Of a stretch of DNA of 64,000 nt, positions 1 through 9,971 are shown in pieces. A program made the position numbers and the translations under genes. Positions within the stretch are counted from its first letter, which is position 1, and every line of letters starts with the position of its first letter. Under the pieces are notes generated by a model. The model was not told the origin of the DNA, searched no databases, and worked only from the letters and a program-made list of their open reading frames with translations. Origin of the DNA: an uncultured Rhodoblastus sp. (GTDB lineage: Bacteria; Pseudomonadota; Alphaproteobacteria; Rhizobiales; Beijerinckiaceae); contig NZ_CAIUXT010000098.1 in the NCBI RefSeq assembly GCF_903903185.1, forward strand, positions 1-64,000, written 5' to 3'.

Positions 1-403
1 GGTTGGCCTCGCCAAGCACCCGGCGCACCGCGGAATTCAGCACCGAGGCGAGCTGGTTGTTGGCGGTGGCGACGCTGCCGACGGTCTGATAGAATTTAAG
101 CGCATCGGCGATCTGGTAGCGCACGAAAGCATCGACTTCGAGCCGCTGGTTGTCGGAAGCCAGCACTTCCTGGCTCGACGATTCGAGATCGAGAATGCGC
201 CGGTCGAGGAAGACCACGGATTCGATGAACGGCAGTTTGAAATGCAGGCCCGGATCGGTCACCAGACCGCGCTCCGGCACCGGCTCGCCGAATCGCAACA
301 GCAGCGCCTGCTGGGTCTGATGCAGTTCGAAGGTCGAGGACAGCGCCAGCGCCAGCACGAGAACCAGGCCAAGCAGCAGCGCGATGAGTTTCGGCTGGTT
401 CAT
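1..403 (-). CDS. hflC: HflC, membrane protease modulator (N-terminal part, cut by window edge)
   Basis: Only the first 134 codons are inside the window. The protein starts MNQPKLIALLLGLVLVLALS, a single N-terminal membrane anchor, followed by the start of a band-7/SPFH (stomatin-prohibitin) domain with the HflC-typical stretch LLRFGEPVPERGLVTDPGLH. HflC pairs with HflK on the periplasmic face of the inner membrane and modulates the FtsH protease; this role is family knowledge. The start codon at 403 overlaps the hflK stop by four bases (ATGA), so the two genes are translationally coupled in one operon. The C-terminal half lies beyond base 1. Confidence 0.93.
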   Translation of the reverse strand, partial: MNQPKLIALLLGLVLVLALALSSTFELHQTQQALLLRFGEPVPERGLVTDPGLHFKLPFIESVVFLDRRILDLESSSQEVLASDNQRLEVDAFVRYQIADALKFYQTVGSVATANNQLASVLNSAVRRVLGEAN

Positions 404-1596
404 GGCTGGCCTCCCGTCGAGGGTTTGGTCTCGGACAGCAAGGGCGCCAGCGGCAGCAGCGGCGAAACGCCGGCGGCGCGGTCGAGGATGATCTTGTCGC
501 CGGCGCCGAGCACCCGCTCCATGGTTTCGAGATAGAGCCGCTGGCGCGTCACGTCCGGCGCCTTTTTATATTCCTCGAAAACCTTGAGATAGCGCGCCGT
601 CTGGCCTTTCGCCTCGGCCACCGTCTGTTCGCGGAAGGCTTCGGCGTCGCGCAGGATGCGGGCGGATTCGCCGCGCGCCTGCGGCACGATGCTGTTGGCC
701 TGGGCCTGCGCCTCGTTGACGAAGCGGCTGCGGTCCTGCTGCGCCGCGGTGACGTCGCGGAAGGCGGCGATGACGGTCGGCGGCGGATCGACCGACAGCA
801 ATTGCACCTGCAAAATCGATACCCCGGATTGGTAGGAATCGAGAATTTTCTGCATCGCCGCCTGCGAGGCCGGTTCGATCACCTTGCGCTCCGCCGTCAG
901 CAGGGCCTGAATCTGGGTGCGGCCGACGATTTCGCGCATGGCGCTCTCGCCCACCGCCTTGATGGTCTCGACCTGATTCTTGATGTTGAAGGCGAAATCC
1001 TCCGGGTGAACCGGATCGATCTGCCAGATGACGCGGAACTTGACGTCGGCGATATTCTCGTCGCCGGTCAACATAAGGCTTTCCTCGGGGATGTCGGTCA
1101 AAACCCCGGTATCGGTGCGGCCGCGCGCGCCGATGTCGATGGAATTGCGGTCGGTGACATTGAGCTTGAGATAGGAGCCGATCGGCTCCGGCCAGATGTA
1201 ATTGAGGCCGGGCCCGGTTTTGCCGGTATAGCGGCCAAACACCAGATTGAGCCCGACCTGATTGGGATCGACGGTGTAAAAACCGCTGGCGAGCCAAAGC
1301 AGGCAGACCAGCGCCAGCAAGGCCGCGATGCCGCGCGGCGAAAAATCGCCGGCGGTGAGACTGCGCAATTTGTCCTGCGCCTTGCGGACAAAGGCTTCAA
1401 GATCGGGACCGGGGCCGCCGGGCGCGCCGCCTCCGGGCGGGCCGCCGCCAAATCCGCCGCCGCCCTGGCCCCAGGGGTTTTTCGGGGCGGAGCGCCAAGG
1501 GTCGGCTCTCGGATCGGATCTCGGGTCAGATTTTTGTCCGGGTCCGGCGCCCTCCGGCTGTTGCGGCGGCTCGCCGTCTTGATTGGACCAGGGCAT
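400..1596 (-). CDS. hflK: HflK, FtsH protease modulator subunit
   Basis: This 398-residue protein opens with a Gly/Pro-rich cytoplasmic segment (residues about 1-65, with GGGGFGGG runs), as usual for HflK. One transmembrane helix follows (about 88-107, ALLALVCLLWLASGFYTV), then a band-7 domain (VDPNQVGLNLVFGRYTGKT onward) and a coiled, Ala/Gln-rich helix region (AAQQDRSRFVNEAQAQAN). With HflC it forms the large periplasmic assembly around FtsH. Its stop overlaps the hflC start. The next gene upstream, an SDR, is divergent, leaving about 240 bases for the hflK promoter. Length and domain order are normal for the family. Confidence 0.95.
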   Translation of the reverse strand: MPWSNQDGEPPQQPEGAGPGQKSDPRSDPRADPWRSAPKNPWGQGGGGFGGGPPGGGAPGGPGPDLEAFVRKAQDKLRSLTAGDFSPRGIAALLALVCLLWLASGFYTVDPNQVGLNLVFGRYTGKTGPGLNYIWPEPIGSYLKLNVTDRNSIDIGARGRTDTGVLTDIPEESLMLTGDENIADVKFRVIWQIDPVHPEDFAFNIKNQVETIKAVGESAMREIVGRTQIQALLTAERKVIEPASQAAMQKILDSYQSGVSILQVQLLSVDPPPTVIAAFRDVTAAQQDRSRFVNEAQAQANSIVPQARGESARILRDAEAFREQTVAEAKGQTARYLKVFEEYKKAPDVTRQRLYLETMERVLGAGDKIILDRAAGVSPLLPLAPLLSETKPSTGGQP

Positions 1597-1834
1597 GAAT
1601 TCCTCGATATGTTGGCTTTGGGCTTTTACGGGCCTGCCGGACCGCCCTTATATAGGATGCGCGGCGCTGCGGCACAATCGAGCTTTTGCAGCCTGTTTGC
1701 ACTGAAAACCAAGCCTCCGCGAAACCGGCGGGCGGCGCCGGGTCGGCCCGTCCGCTCAAAATGATATAAATGAATTTGCCCTGTCGAAGGCGCTGGTTCG
1801 CGGCGCCCCTGTCACAAGTCCGGAGACGTTTCCC

Positions 1835-2677
1835 TTGCGCGATATCGGCCCCGTTTTGATCACCGGCTGCTCAAGCGGCGTCGGCCAAGCCGCGGCGCGG
1901 GCGTTCCGCGCCGCCGGATTCGAAACCTTCGCCACCGCGCGAAATCCCGATGCGCTCCTGGAATTGCAGGCCATCGGATGTCGCCTCCTGCCTCTCGACG
2001 TCACCGACGAACCGGCGCGGCGCGCGGCGGTCGAGGCGGTGGAGGCCGAGTTCGGCGCGGTGGGCGTCTTGGTGAACAATGCCGGCTACGCCCAATATGG
2101 CCCGCTCGAGGAAATAACGCTCGACGACCTGCGGCGGCAGTTCGAGACCAATGTGTTCGGCGCGCTGCGCCTCGCGCAACTGGTCTTGCCCGCGATGCGC
2201 CGCGTGGGGCGGGGCCGCATCGTCAATGTGAGTTCGGTCGCGGGGCGGGTCAGCGTGCTCGGCGGCGGCCCCTATCACGCCTCCAAATTCGCGCTGGAGG
2301 CCCTCACCGACGCGTTGCGCCCCGAAGTCGAACCTTTCGGCGTCAAGGTCGTGAACGTGCTGCCCGGACCCATCGCGACGCGGTTTGAATCGACGCTGCT
2401 CAAATCCATTGCAGAACCCGGCGCGGACAGCCCCTATGCGCCGTTCCGCAAGCATCTGGCGCGGCGGATGCACGAATTCCTGCGCGCCGGCAGTTTTGGC
2501 GTGATGAGCGCCGAGGATGTGGCGAAAATCGTGCTCAAGGCCGGCGCGACGCCGCGCCCGCGAACCCGTTACCATGTCGGCTTCGTCGCCAGATTCGGCC
2601 CCTGGGGTCGCGCGCTGGTCCCGGACCGGCTGGTGGACGCGGCGACCCGCTGGCACATGTCGAGCAAGTGGAATTGA
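1835..2677 (+). CDS. Short-chain dehydrogenase/reductase (SDR)
   Basis: The 280-residue product is a classical SDR. It has a glycine-rich cofactor motif TGCSSGVGQ near residue 10, the NNAG motif (VLVNNAGYAQYG, about residue 80), the catalytic serine in VNVSSVAGRVS and the catalytic YHASK tetrad about residue 150. The absence of an acidic residue soon after the glycine motif and the presence of ATARNP suggest NADP(H), but this is weak inference. The start is TTG at 1835, because no ATG precedes the cofactor motif. The substrate cannot be told from sequence. It is divergent from hflK and convergent with folA. Confidence 0.88.
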   Translation: MRDIGPVLITGCSSGVGQAAARAFRAAGFETFATARNPDALLELQAIGCRLLPLDVTDEPARRAAVEAVEAEFGAVGVLVNNAGYAQYGPLEEITLDDLRRQFETNVFGALRLAQLVLPAMRRVGRGRIVNVSSVAGRVSVLGGGPYHASKFALEALTDALRPEVEPFGVKVVNVLPGPIATRFESTLLKSIAEPGADSPYAPFRKHLARRMHEFLRAGSFGVMSAEDVAKIVLKAGATPRPRTRYHVGFVARFGPWGRALVPDRLVDAATRWHMSSKWN

Positions 2678-2734
2678 CGACGCGTCGGCCAAAACCCGGC
2701 GGGGCGTCGCCTCGCCCGCGCGCCCGAACCCGAT

Positions 2735-3259
2735 TTACCGCCGCTGGTAATCGACATATTCGAGCGCGAAATCGTCCCTTGCCCCGCATTCCGGCTTCTC
2801 GCGGCGCAATTCCCGCCATTGGCTCCAATCGACCGGAGGGAAGAAGGCGTCGGCCTCCGGCTCGCAATCGACCAGGGTCAGGCGCAGATATTCGGCCTGC
2901 GGCAAGGCCAGCCGGTAAAGTTCGGCGCCGCCCGCGACGATGATCTCGGCGGCGTGCAGGACGCGCCCGAGCCGGTCCGCCAGCCGCACGGATTCTTCGA
3001 AATCAAAGGCGACATGCAGGTTTTCCAGCCCTTGCCCGGAAAAATCGCGGTCGCGGGTGACGACAATGGTTTCGCGTCCGGGCAGCGGCTTGCCGATCGA
3101 CTGGAAGGTCTTGCGCCCCATGATCAGCGGCCGGCCCCAGGTGATTTCGCGGAAACGCCGGAGATCGCTCGACGCGCGCCAGGGAATGGCGTTGTCCTTG
3201 CCGAGCGCGCCATTGCGGGCGATGGCGGCGACCAGCGTCATCGGCAGCAAATCGCTCAT
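2735..3259 (-). CDS. folA: Dihydrofolate reductase
   Basis: The 174-residue protein is a chromosomal-type DHFR, reducing dihydrofolate to tetrahydrofolate with NADPH in the cytosol. Visible signatures are VAAIARNGALGKDNAIPW (folate loop), the acidic residue in SSDLRRFRE, the nucleotide-binding IMGRKTFQSIGKPLPGR, and IIVAGGAELYRLAL. An internal ATG at 3241 (MTLVAAIARNG) is a possible alternative start. folA works with thyA in the dTMP cycle. thyA lies on the same strand about 25 kb away at 28564, with unrelated genes between them. Confidence 0.95.
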   Translation of the reverse strand: MSDLLPMTLVAAIARNGALGKDNAIPWRASSDLRRFREITWGRPLIMGRKTFQSIGKPLPGRETIVVTRDRDFSGQGLENLHVAFDFEESVRLADRLGRVLHAAEIIVAGGAELYRLALPQAEYLRLTLVDCEPEADAFFPPVDWSQWRELRREKPECGARDDFALEYVDYQRR

Positions 3260-3366
3260 AGGGCCGCCTGCGCCCCCGGTTGACCCGAAATCGCTATGAT
3301 GTGCTTCATGGGAAGGATCATCGTCGATTCGCGCTCAAGGTCAATCGCGTTGGAGCCGGCGCGGCG

Positions 3367-3396
3367 GGGCGGCCAGGTTCTGGCGGCCCTTTTTTT
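3367..3396 (+). terminator. Intrinsic terminator or attenuator ahead of glpK
   Basis: A 10-base-pair stem with one G-G mismatch (GGGCGGCCAG at 3367-3376 against CTGGCGGCCC at 3380-3389, loop GTT) is followed by seven T residues on the plus strand. It lies only 40 bases upstream of the glpK start, and folA, the preceding gene, is on the other strand. It could stop plus-strand transcription that has run through folA antisense, or act as a leader attenuator of glpK. Which applies cannot be decided from sequence. Confidence 0.7.
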
Positions 3397-3436
3397 CCCG
3401 TAGTCCCTTGTCCGATCCGCCGGAGGGAAGAAAACC

Positions 3437-4936
<1,500 letters not shown>

Positions 4937-4941
4937 GCGCG

Positions 4942-6075
4942 ATGGAGCCGACCGATCCCGCCGGGGGGCGCATCCGCAAAATCATCCATCTCGACATGGA
5001 CGCCTTTTTCGCTTCCGTCGAGCAGCGGGATCATCCGGAGTTGCGCGACAAGCCGGTGGCGGTCGGCTATGGGCGCGAGCGCGGCGTCGTCGCCGCCGCA
5101 AGTTACGAGGCGCGAAAATTCGGCGTGCGTTCCGCCATGCCGTCGGTGACGGCGTTGCGCAAATGCCCGGAGCTGATTTTCACGCCGCCGCGATTCGAGG
5201 TCTATAAAATGGTCTCGCGGCAGATCCGCGCCATTTTCGCGCAATTCACGCCGCTGATCGAACCCTTGTCGCTCGACGAGGCCTATCTCGACGTCACCGA
5301 TTTTCTGCAAGGCGAGACGACCGCCACCGAAACCGCCCAGTCGATCCGGACGCTGATTCGCCGCGAAACCGGACTCACCGCTTCGGCCGGCGTCTCCTAC
5401 AACAAATTCCTCGCCAAACTCGCCTCCGACCGGAACAAGCCCGACGGCCTGTGCGTGATCACCCCGAAACAGGGGCCGGCCTTTGTCGAAAACCTTCCCG
5501 TGGCCAAATTTCATGGCGTCGGGCCGGCGACGGCGGAAAAAATGCGGCGGCTCGGCATCGAGACCGGCCGGGATCTGAAAACCTGCCCGCTGGAATTCCT
5601 GCAGGAAAATTTCGGCAAGGCGGGTCCCTATTATTACGCCGTCGCCCGCGGAGTCGACGAAAGGCCGGTTCGCCCGGATCGGGAGCGCAAGTCGCTTGGC
5701 GCGGAAAGGACCTATCTGGAGGACCTCGTCACCTTCGAGCAAGCTGCCGCCGCCCTGCCCGCAATCATCGACAAGGTCTGGCGCGCCGGCGAAATCGCGC
5801 GGATATACGGGCGCACCCTGACGCTCAAAGTGAAATATTCGGATTTCCGGCAAGTCACCCGCAGCCGGACCGACGTCGCGCCGATCGCGACCGTCGCCGA
5901 ATTCGAACGTCGCGCCCTGGCGCTGCTGGCGCCGCTCTTTCCAACCGAACGCGGCGTCCGCTTGCTCGGCCTGACCCTGTCGGGTTTTGGTCCAACCGCC
6001 CGACAAGGCGAGGCCCAGCTGAGCTTCGAACTGCTCGGGCAGGGTTCGAATGTGTCGGACGGGCCTCGGCGGTAA
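4942..6075 (+). CDS. dinB: DNA polymerase IV (Y family)
   Basis: The 377-residue protein is a translesion Y-family polymerase. The catalytic acidic residues lie in HLDMDAFFASVE (about 16-27) and PLSLDEAYLDVT (about 109-120). The helix-hairpin-helix region KFHGVGPATAEKMRRLGI and the little-finger domain follow. Near the C-terminus AQLSFELL resembles the beta-clamp binding consensus. It starts five bases after the glpK stop, so the two may share a transcript. No LexA-type box was identified nearby, but none can be excluded. Length is normal for the family. Confidence 0.95.
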   Translation: MEPTDPAGGRIRKIIHLDMDAFFASVEQRDHPELRDKPVAVGYGRERGVVAAASYEARKFGVRSAMPSVTALRKCPELIFTPPRFEVYKMVSRQIRAIFAQFTPLIEPLSLDEAYLDVTDFLQGETTATETAQSIRTLIRRETGLTASAGVSYNKFLAKLASDRNKPDGLCVITPKQGPAFVENLPVAKFHGVGPATAEKMRRLGIETGRDLKTCPLEFLQENFGKAGPYYYAVARGVDERPVRPDRERKSLGAERTYLEDLVTFEQAAAALPAIIDKVWRAGEIARIYGRTLTLKVKYSDFRQVTRSRTDVAPIATVAEFERRALALLAPLFPTERGVRLLGLTLSGFGPTARQGEAQLSFELLGQGSNVSDGPRR

Positions 6076-6080
6076 TCGGT

Positions 6081-6108
6081 CCGGACAAGAAGTCCGGGCG
6101 TCCGGACG
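6081..6108. repeat. Stacked GTCCGG palindromes after dinB
   Basis: Just after the dinB stop, CCGGAC (6081-6086) and GTCCGG (6092-6097) form a hairpin with a five-base loop. The perfect 10-base palindrome CGTCCGGACG follows at 6099-6108. There is no T run, so it is not a convincing intrinsic terminator; it may be a processing or pausing structure. Confidence 0.4.
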
Positions 6109-6248
6109 CCCTCGGCCGACCCGTCGCGCCCATCGCGAATGATCTTCGGACCTCCGCGACCGACGCCTGCAAACCGCGCCGATCGCTCTGTCGCGCTGCT
6201 GGCGCGCGCAACCAATGTGACCTATGCTGGCGCTGGAGGAAATTCGAG

Positions 6249-8132
6249 ATGTGCGTCGGTTGCACCCCGGGATTTCGGCTGGCGTTTCAATCGCTTTCGC
6301 TTCCCTCGCGCCGCAACTTCCTGAAAGGCTCCGGCGCGCTCGCGGCCAGCGGCGTTTTTCTCGCCGAAGCCGTGGACGCCGCGAGGGCGGACGGCGAGAT
6401 CAACGAGATTCTGACCGACGGCCTGATCGGGGCGCCCACGCCGGACGCGGCGGGCCCGGCGACGATTTTTACCGCCCAAAAAATCATCACCATGGAGCGC
6501 GCAGCGCCCGAGGCGACGGCGATCGCGGTCGCGGGCAAGCGCATCGTCGCGGTCGGCTCGCTCGAGTCGGTCAAGACGGCGCTCGGCGCGCGCCCCTACC
6601 GCATCGACGACACATTTGGCGCCAAAATCGTGATGCCAGGCCTGATCGACCAGCACCTGCATCCGATCCTCGGCGCCCTTACGCTCGCGGTCGAAGTGAT
6701 CGCGACGGAAGACTGGAACCTGCCGGGAAGGACCGTCAAAGCGGCGGCGACGCCGGAGGAATATAGCCAGCGGCTCAAGGCCGCCGAGGCCGCTCTCAAG
6801 GACCCCGACGCATGGTTGCTGACCTGGGGCTATCATCGGCTCTGGCATGGCAAGCTCGACCGGGCCGCGCTCGACGCGATTGGCGCGACCCGGCCGATCG
6901 CCGTCTGGCAACGCTCCTGCCACGAGTTCTATCTCAACACGGCGGCGCTGAAGGCGCTTGGAATTTCCGAGGCCATGACTCAAGGCAAAGGGATCGCCAG
7001 CGAGCAGGCGAGCTGGAAGGACGGGCATTTCTTCGAGACCGGCCTGAATCTGATGATGGGGCCGATGTTGAAGGTGCTGGCGACTCCCGAGCGCCTTTCG
7101 TTCGGCCTCAGGCAGATGGTCGCCTATCTCCACGCCAACGGCGTCACCGCCTATAACGAGCCCGGCGCGCTCTACACGCCGGAGATGTGGAAGCTCTACG
7201 AGCAGATTCTCGGCGCTCCGGATGCGCCGATGTATGCGACATTCCTCGCCGACGGCCGCGGCATTCCCGACCGCGTAGGGCTGGCCAGGGCGCTGGACGC
7301 GACGGAAGAACAGATCGCGGTGTCGCCCGAAGGCCCCGGCAAGAAGCTGATGTTCTTTCCCGGTCAGATCAAGCTGTTTGCCGACGGCGCGATCATCTCG
7401 CAGTTGATGCAGATGAAGGACGGCTACACCGATGGCCACAAGGGCGAGTGGATCATGTCGCCCGAACAGCTGGAAGAGCGCGCCCGGCTCTACTGGAACG
7501 CGGGCTATCAACTGCACATTCACGTCAACGGCGATCTCGGGCTCGAGGTCGTGCTCGATACGCTGGAGCGCCGCCTCAAGGAAAACCCGCGCAACGACCA
7601 CCGCACCGTGATCGTGCACTTCGCCAATTCGACCGAGGAGCAGGTTGCGCGCATCGCGCGGCTCGGCGCCATCGTCAGCGCGAACCCCTATTACCCCGTG
7701 GGCTTCGCCGACAAATACGGCTCTCAGGGCCTCGGCCCGGCGCGCGCCGACGCGATGGTGCGCGCGAACTCGGTGGTCTCCGGCAACATCCCGCTCTCCT
7801 ATCATTCCGATCTGCCGATGGGGCCGAGCGATCCGCTGTATCTGGCGTGGTGCGGCGTCAACCGGATCACGCCATCGGGACGCGTTGCGGAGCCGGGGCA
7901 GCGCGTGACGGTGGATCAGGCGCTGCGCGCGATCACCATCGAGGCCGCCTATTCCTGGCGCAAGGAAGATTTGATCGGCAGCCTCGCGCCCGGCAAGATC
8001 GCCAACCTCACCGTGCTGGATCGAGACCCCTATGCGATCGAACCGGAAAAACTGAAGGATATCGGGGTCTGGGGAACGATGTTCGAAGGCCGCGTCTTTC
8101 CCGTGCCGGAGAGCGCGAAGCGGAAGGCATGA
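6249..8132 (+). CDS. Tat-exported metal-dependent amidohydrolase (YtcJ-like)
   Basis: The 627-residue protein carries a twin-arginine signal (SRRNFLKGSGALAASGVFL, residues about 20-38), so it is probably exported folded to the periplasm. The rest is an amidohydrolase-3 (YtcJ-like) TIM barrel. It has the metal-binding HxH motif GLIDQHLHP (His136, His138), further candidate ligands in HIHVNGDLG and YHSDLPMGP, and the terminal GKIANLTVLDRDP segment. The ATG at 6249 is chosen because a GGAGGA ribosome site lies ten bases upstream and the Tat signal then sits correctly. The open frame continues upstream, but only across dinB in another frame. Substrate unknown. Confidence 0.88.
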   Translation: MCVGCTPGFRLAFQSLSLPSRRNFLKGSGALAASGVFLAEAVDAARADGEINEILTDGLIGAPTPDAAGPATIFTAQKIITMERAAPEATAIAVAGKRIVAVGSLESVKTALGARPYRIDDTFGAKIVMPGLIDQHLHPILGALTLAVEVIATEDWNLPGRTVKAAATPEEYSQRLKAAEAALKDPDAWLLTWGYHRLWHGKLDRAALDAIGATRPIAVWQRSCHEFYLNTAALKALGISEAMTQGKGIASEQASWKDGHFFETGLNLMMGPMLKVLATPERLSFGLRQMVAYLHANGVTAYNEPGALYTPEMWKLYEQILGAPDAPMYATFLADGRGIPDRVGLARALDATEEQIAVSPEGPGKKLMFFPGQIKLFADGAIISQLMQMKDGYTDGHKGEWIMSPEQLEERARLYWNAGYQLHIHVNGDLGLEVVLDTLERRLKENPRNDHRTVIVHFANSTEEQVARIARLGAIVSANPYYPVGFADKYGSQGLGPARADAMVRANSVVSGNIPLSYHSDLPMGPSDPLYLAWCGVNRITPSGRVAEPGQRVTVDQALRAITIEAAYSWRKEDLIGSLAPGKIANLTVLDRDPYAIEPEKLKDIGVWGTMFEGRVFPVPESAKRKA

Positions 8133-8181
8133 GTTTGACGCGGCGCTCTCTCACCGCGCCGACTGATGCAGGGGCACAGTA

Positions 8182-8703
8182 ATGTTGATTGCGGGCGCCA
8201 TCATCGACGACCTGAGCCGCGAGGCGCCCCTTGCCGTGACAGGGAGCCATTGGCGGCTGTTCACCGATCGGGTCATGGGCGGCGTCTCCAGCGGGACGAT
8301 GGTCCGCGACGTCGTCGACGGCCGGCCCGCCATCCGCATGCGCGGTGAGGTCAGCCTCGAAAACAATGGCGGCTTTGTCCAGATGGCGCTCGATCTCTCG
8401 CCCGAGGGCGGAGCGGTCGACGCCAGCGGCTGGAGCGGCATTGAACTCGACGTCTACGGGAATGGGGAAGAATACGGCCTTCATCTGCGGACCGACGCCC
8501 TGACCAGGCCGTGGCAATCCTATCGCCAGATTTTCGCGGCCTCCGGGGAATGGCGGACGGTGCAACTGCCCTTCGACCGCTTTCTTCCCTACCGCACCGA
8601 TGTTCCGCTCGAACCCCGCCGGTTGCGGCGCCTCGGCGTGGTGGCGATCGGCCGCGCCTTCGCCGCCGATCTTGCGCTCGGCGGGCTCCGGTTCATGGCT
8701 TAG
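8182..8703 (+). CDS. CIA30-domain protein
   Basis: The 173-residue product consists almost wholly of a CIA30 (complex I intermediate-associated protein 30) beta-sandwich domain, related to galactose-binding folds. Recognisable parts are WRLFTDRVMGGVSSGTM, LENNGGFVQMALDL, the central WSGIELDVYGNGEEYGLHLR and the closing LRRLGVVAIGRAFAADLALG. In mitochondria CIA30 is a complex I assembly factor. Bacterial homologues are mostly uncharacterised, so no role is assigned here. It follows the amidohydrolase by 49 bases on the same strand. No signal peptide is visible. Confidence 0.82.
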   Translation: MLIAGAIIDDLSREAPLAVTGSHWRLFTDRVMGGVSSGTMVRDVVDGRPAIRMRGEVSLENNGGFVQMALDLSPEGGAVDASGWSGIELDVYGNGEEYGLHLRTDALTRPWQSYRQIFAASGEWRTVQLPFDRFLPYRTDVPLEPRRLRRLGVVAIGRAFAADLALGGLRFMA

Positions 8704-8957
8704 CCGCGGCCGGCGAAGGCCGGAATCCGGGAACAGAAGCCTGACCGGGGGGCTGCTCGCGCAAGGCGCCATTCGCCGATGCGGTTTGACGCCGGGATCG
8801 CCAATTCCGGATCGGGAATCGTCAAGCTCGAAGCCGCAGAAGCATCCAAACCACTTCGTCTTGCCGCCGCAATGCGATTTTGCGGGCGCGCATAAATCCA
8901 ATCGCGGGGAAGGCGCGTTTCAGCGTTATCGCTGATTTTTGGGTCGCGAGGGCGTTC

Positions 8958-9863
8958 ATGAATTATCCGATCAGGATCGAAGGCGATTTCATGCGTCACG
9001 AACAGGAGAGACTGAAGGGCGGGCGATTCGAATTCGCGGGACTTGACGAAAATTGGCGATCGCCGGTGGCGCAGGTTTTTCTGCCCGGCGGGTTTGGCGA
9101 CGAGATCTGGCTCGAAAACTCCATCGAGAACCGCATCTGGTGGCCCCATTGGGGCGACCACGTCTATTGCGAATGGGGCAAATACAAGGGGCGGTCCATC
9201 GCCGGGCGGGACAAGCGCATGGTCCTGCAACCGATCGGGGCGCCCAATCATTTTCGCTCGCCGGGAGCCGTCAAATTAACGATGATCAAGATTTCGACCT
9301 CGATGCTGAACCAGGTCGGGGAGGAGATCGGAACAGCCGTCGGCGGCCAGGCGCTGCTGCGCGACGATCTGGTGTTCTTCGAGGATCACGCCTTGCGCCG
9401 CGAGCTGGATTATTACGTCAAGCGCGCGCTCGATCGCGACGCGCCGCCAAGCCGGCTGGAAATGGAATCGCGGGCCATCATCCTTGTCGAACTTCTGCTC
9501 AGGCGACATCATCTCGACAAGGCGAAGGCGGAAAAGGGCGGCTTGAGCGCGCTTCAGACCAAACGCGCCCTGTCCGCCATCGAAGCGCACTTGCCGGCCG
9601 ATCTTGGCGTCAAGGCGCTGGCCGAAGCCGCGGGCCTCTCGGTCTTCCATTTTTCACGCGCCTTCAAGAAATCGGTCGGCGCGGCGCCGCATCAATATTT
9701 GCTCCGTCTGCGGATCGACAGGGCCAGATCGCTGCTTGAAAACACCCATTTGTCGATCCTCGATGTCGCCGCGGCGGTGGGCTACGACGACCAGGGCAGT
9801 TTTGCCCGGAGTTTCCGAAAGGAAACCGGGCTGTCGCCGCGACGCTATCGTCTGGGCGGCTGA
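8958..9863 (+). CDS. AraC-family transcriptional regulator
   Basis: The product is 301 residues from the ATG at 8958. The C-terminal 100 residues are a clear AraC double helix-turn-helix, with LGVKALAEAAGLSVFHFSRA as the first HTH and ILDVAAAVGYDDQGSFARSF as the second. The N-terminal 200 residues show no clear cupin pattern and give no ligand clue. The frame opens at a TTG (8880) and a later ATG lies at 8991; 8958 is chosen for its GAGGG sequence, but the start is uncertain. It lies just upstream of the efflux operon on the same strand and is the obvious candidate for its regulator, which is inference. Confidence 0.85.
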   Translation: MNYPIRIEGDFMRHEQERLKGGRFEFAGLDENWRSPVAQVFLPGGFGDEIWLENSIENRIWWPHWGDHVYCEWGKYKGRSIAGRDKRMVLQPIGAPNHFRSPGAVKLTMIKISTSMLNQVGEEIGTAVGGQALLRDDLVFFEDHALRRELDYYVKRALDRDAPPSRLEMESRAIILVELLLRRHHLDKAKAEKGGLSALQTKRALSAIEAHLPADLGVKALAEAAGLSVFHFSRAFKKSVGAAPHQYLLRLRIDRARSLLENTHLSILDVAAAVGYDDQGSFARSFRKETGLSPRRYRLGG

Positions 9864-9971
9864 AGCGCCGCGCGTTTCGCCGGAAAATCGAGCGCAGGAT
9901 CGGCCCAAAGCAGCAATTTTTGTACAGGCGGCGGCGGCGGCGAAGGTTTACGCTGCTCCGGGGGTTATGGC

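Noticed and set aside
5451-6248. N-terminal extension of the amidohydrolase frame
   Set aside because: It runs through dinB in another frame; the ATG at 6249 has a good ribosome site and yields a proper Tat signal.
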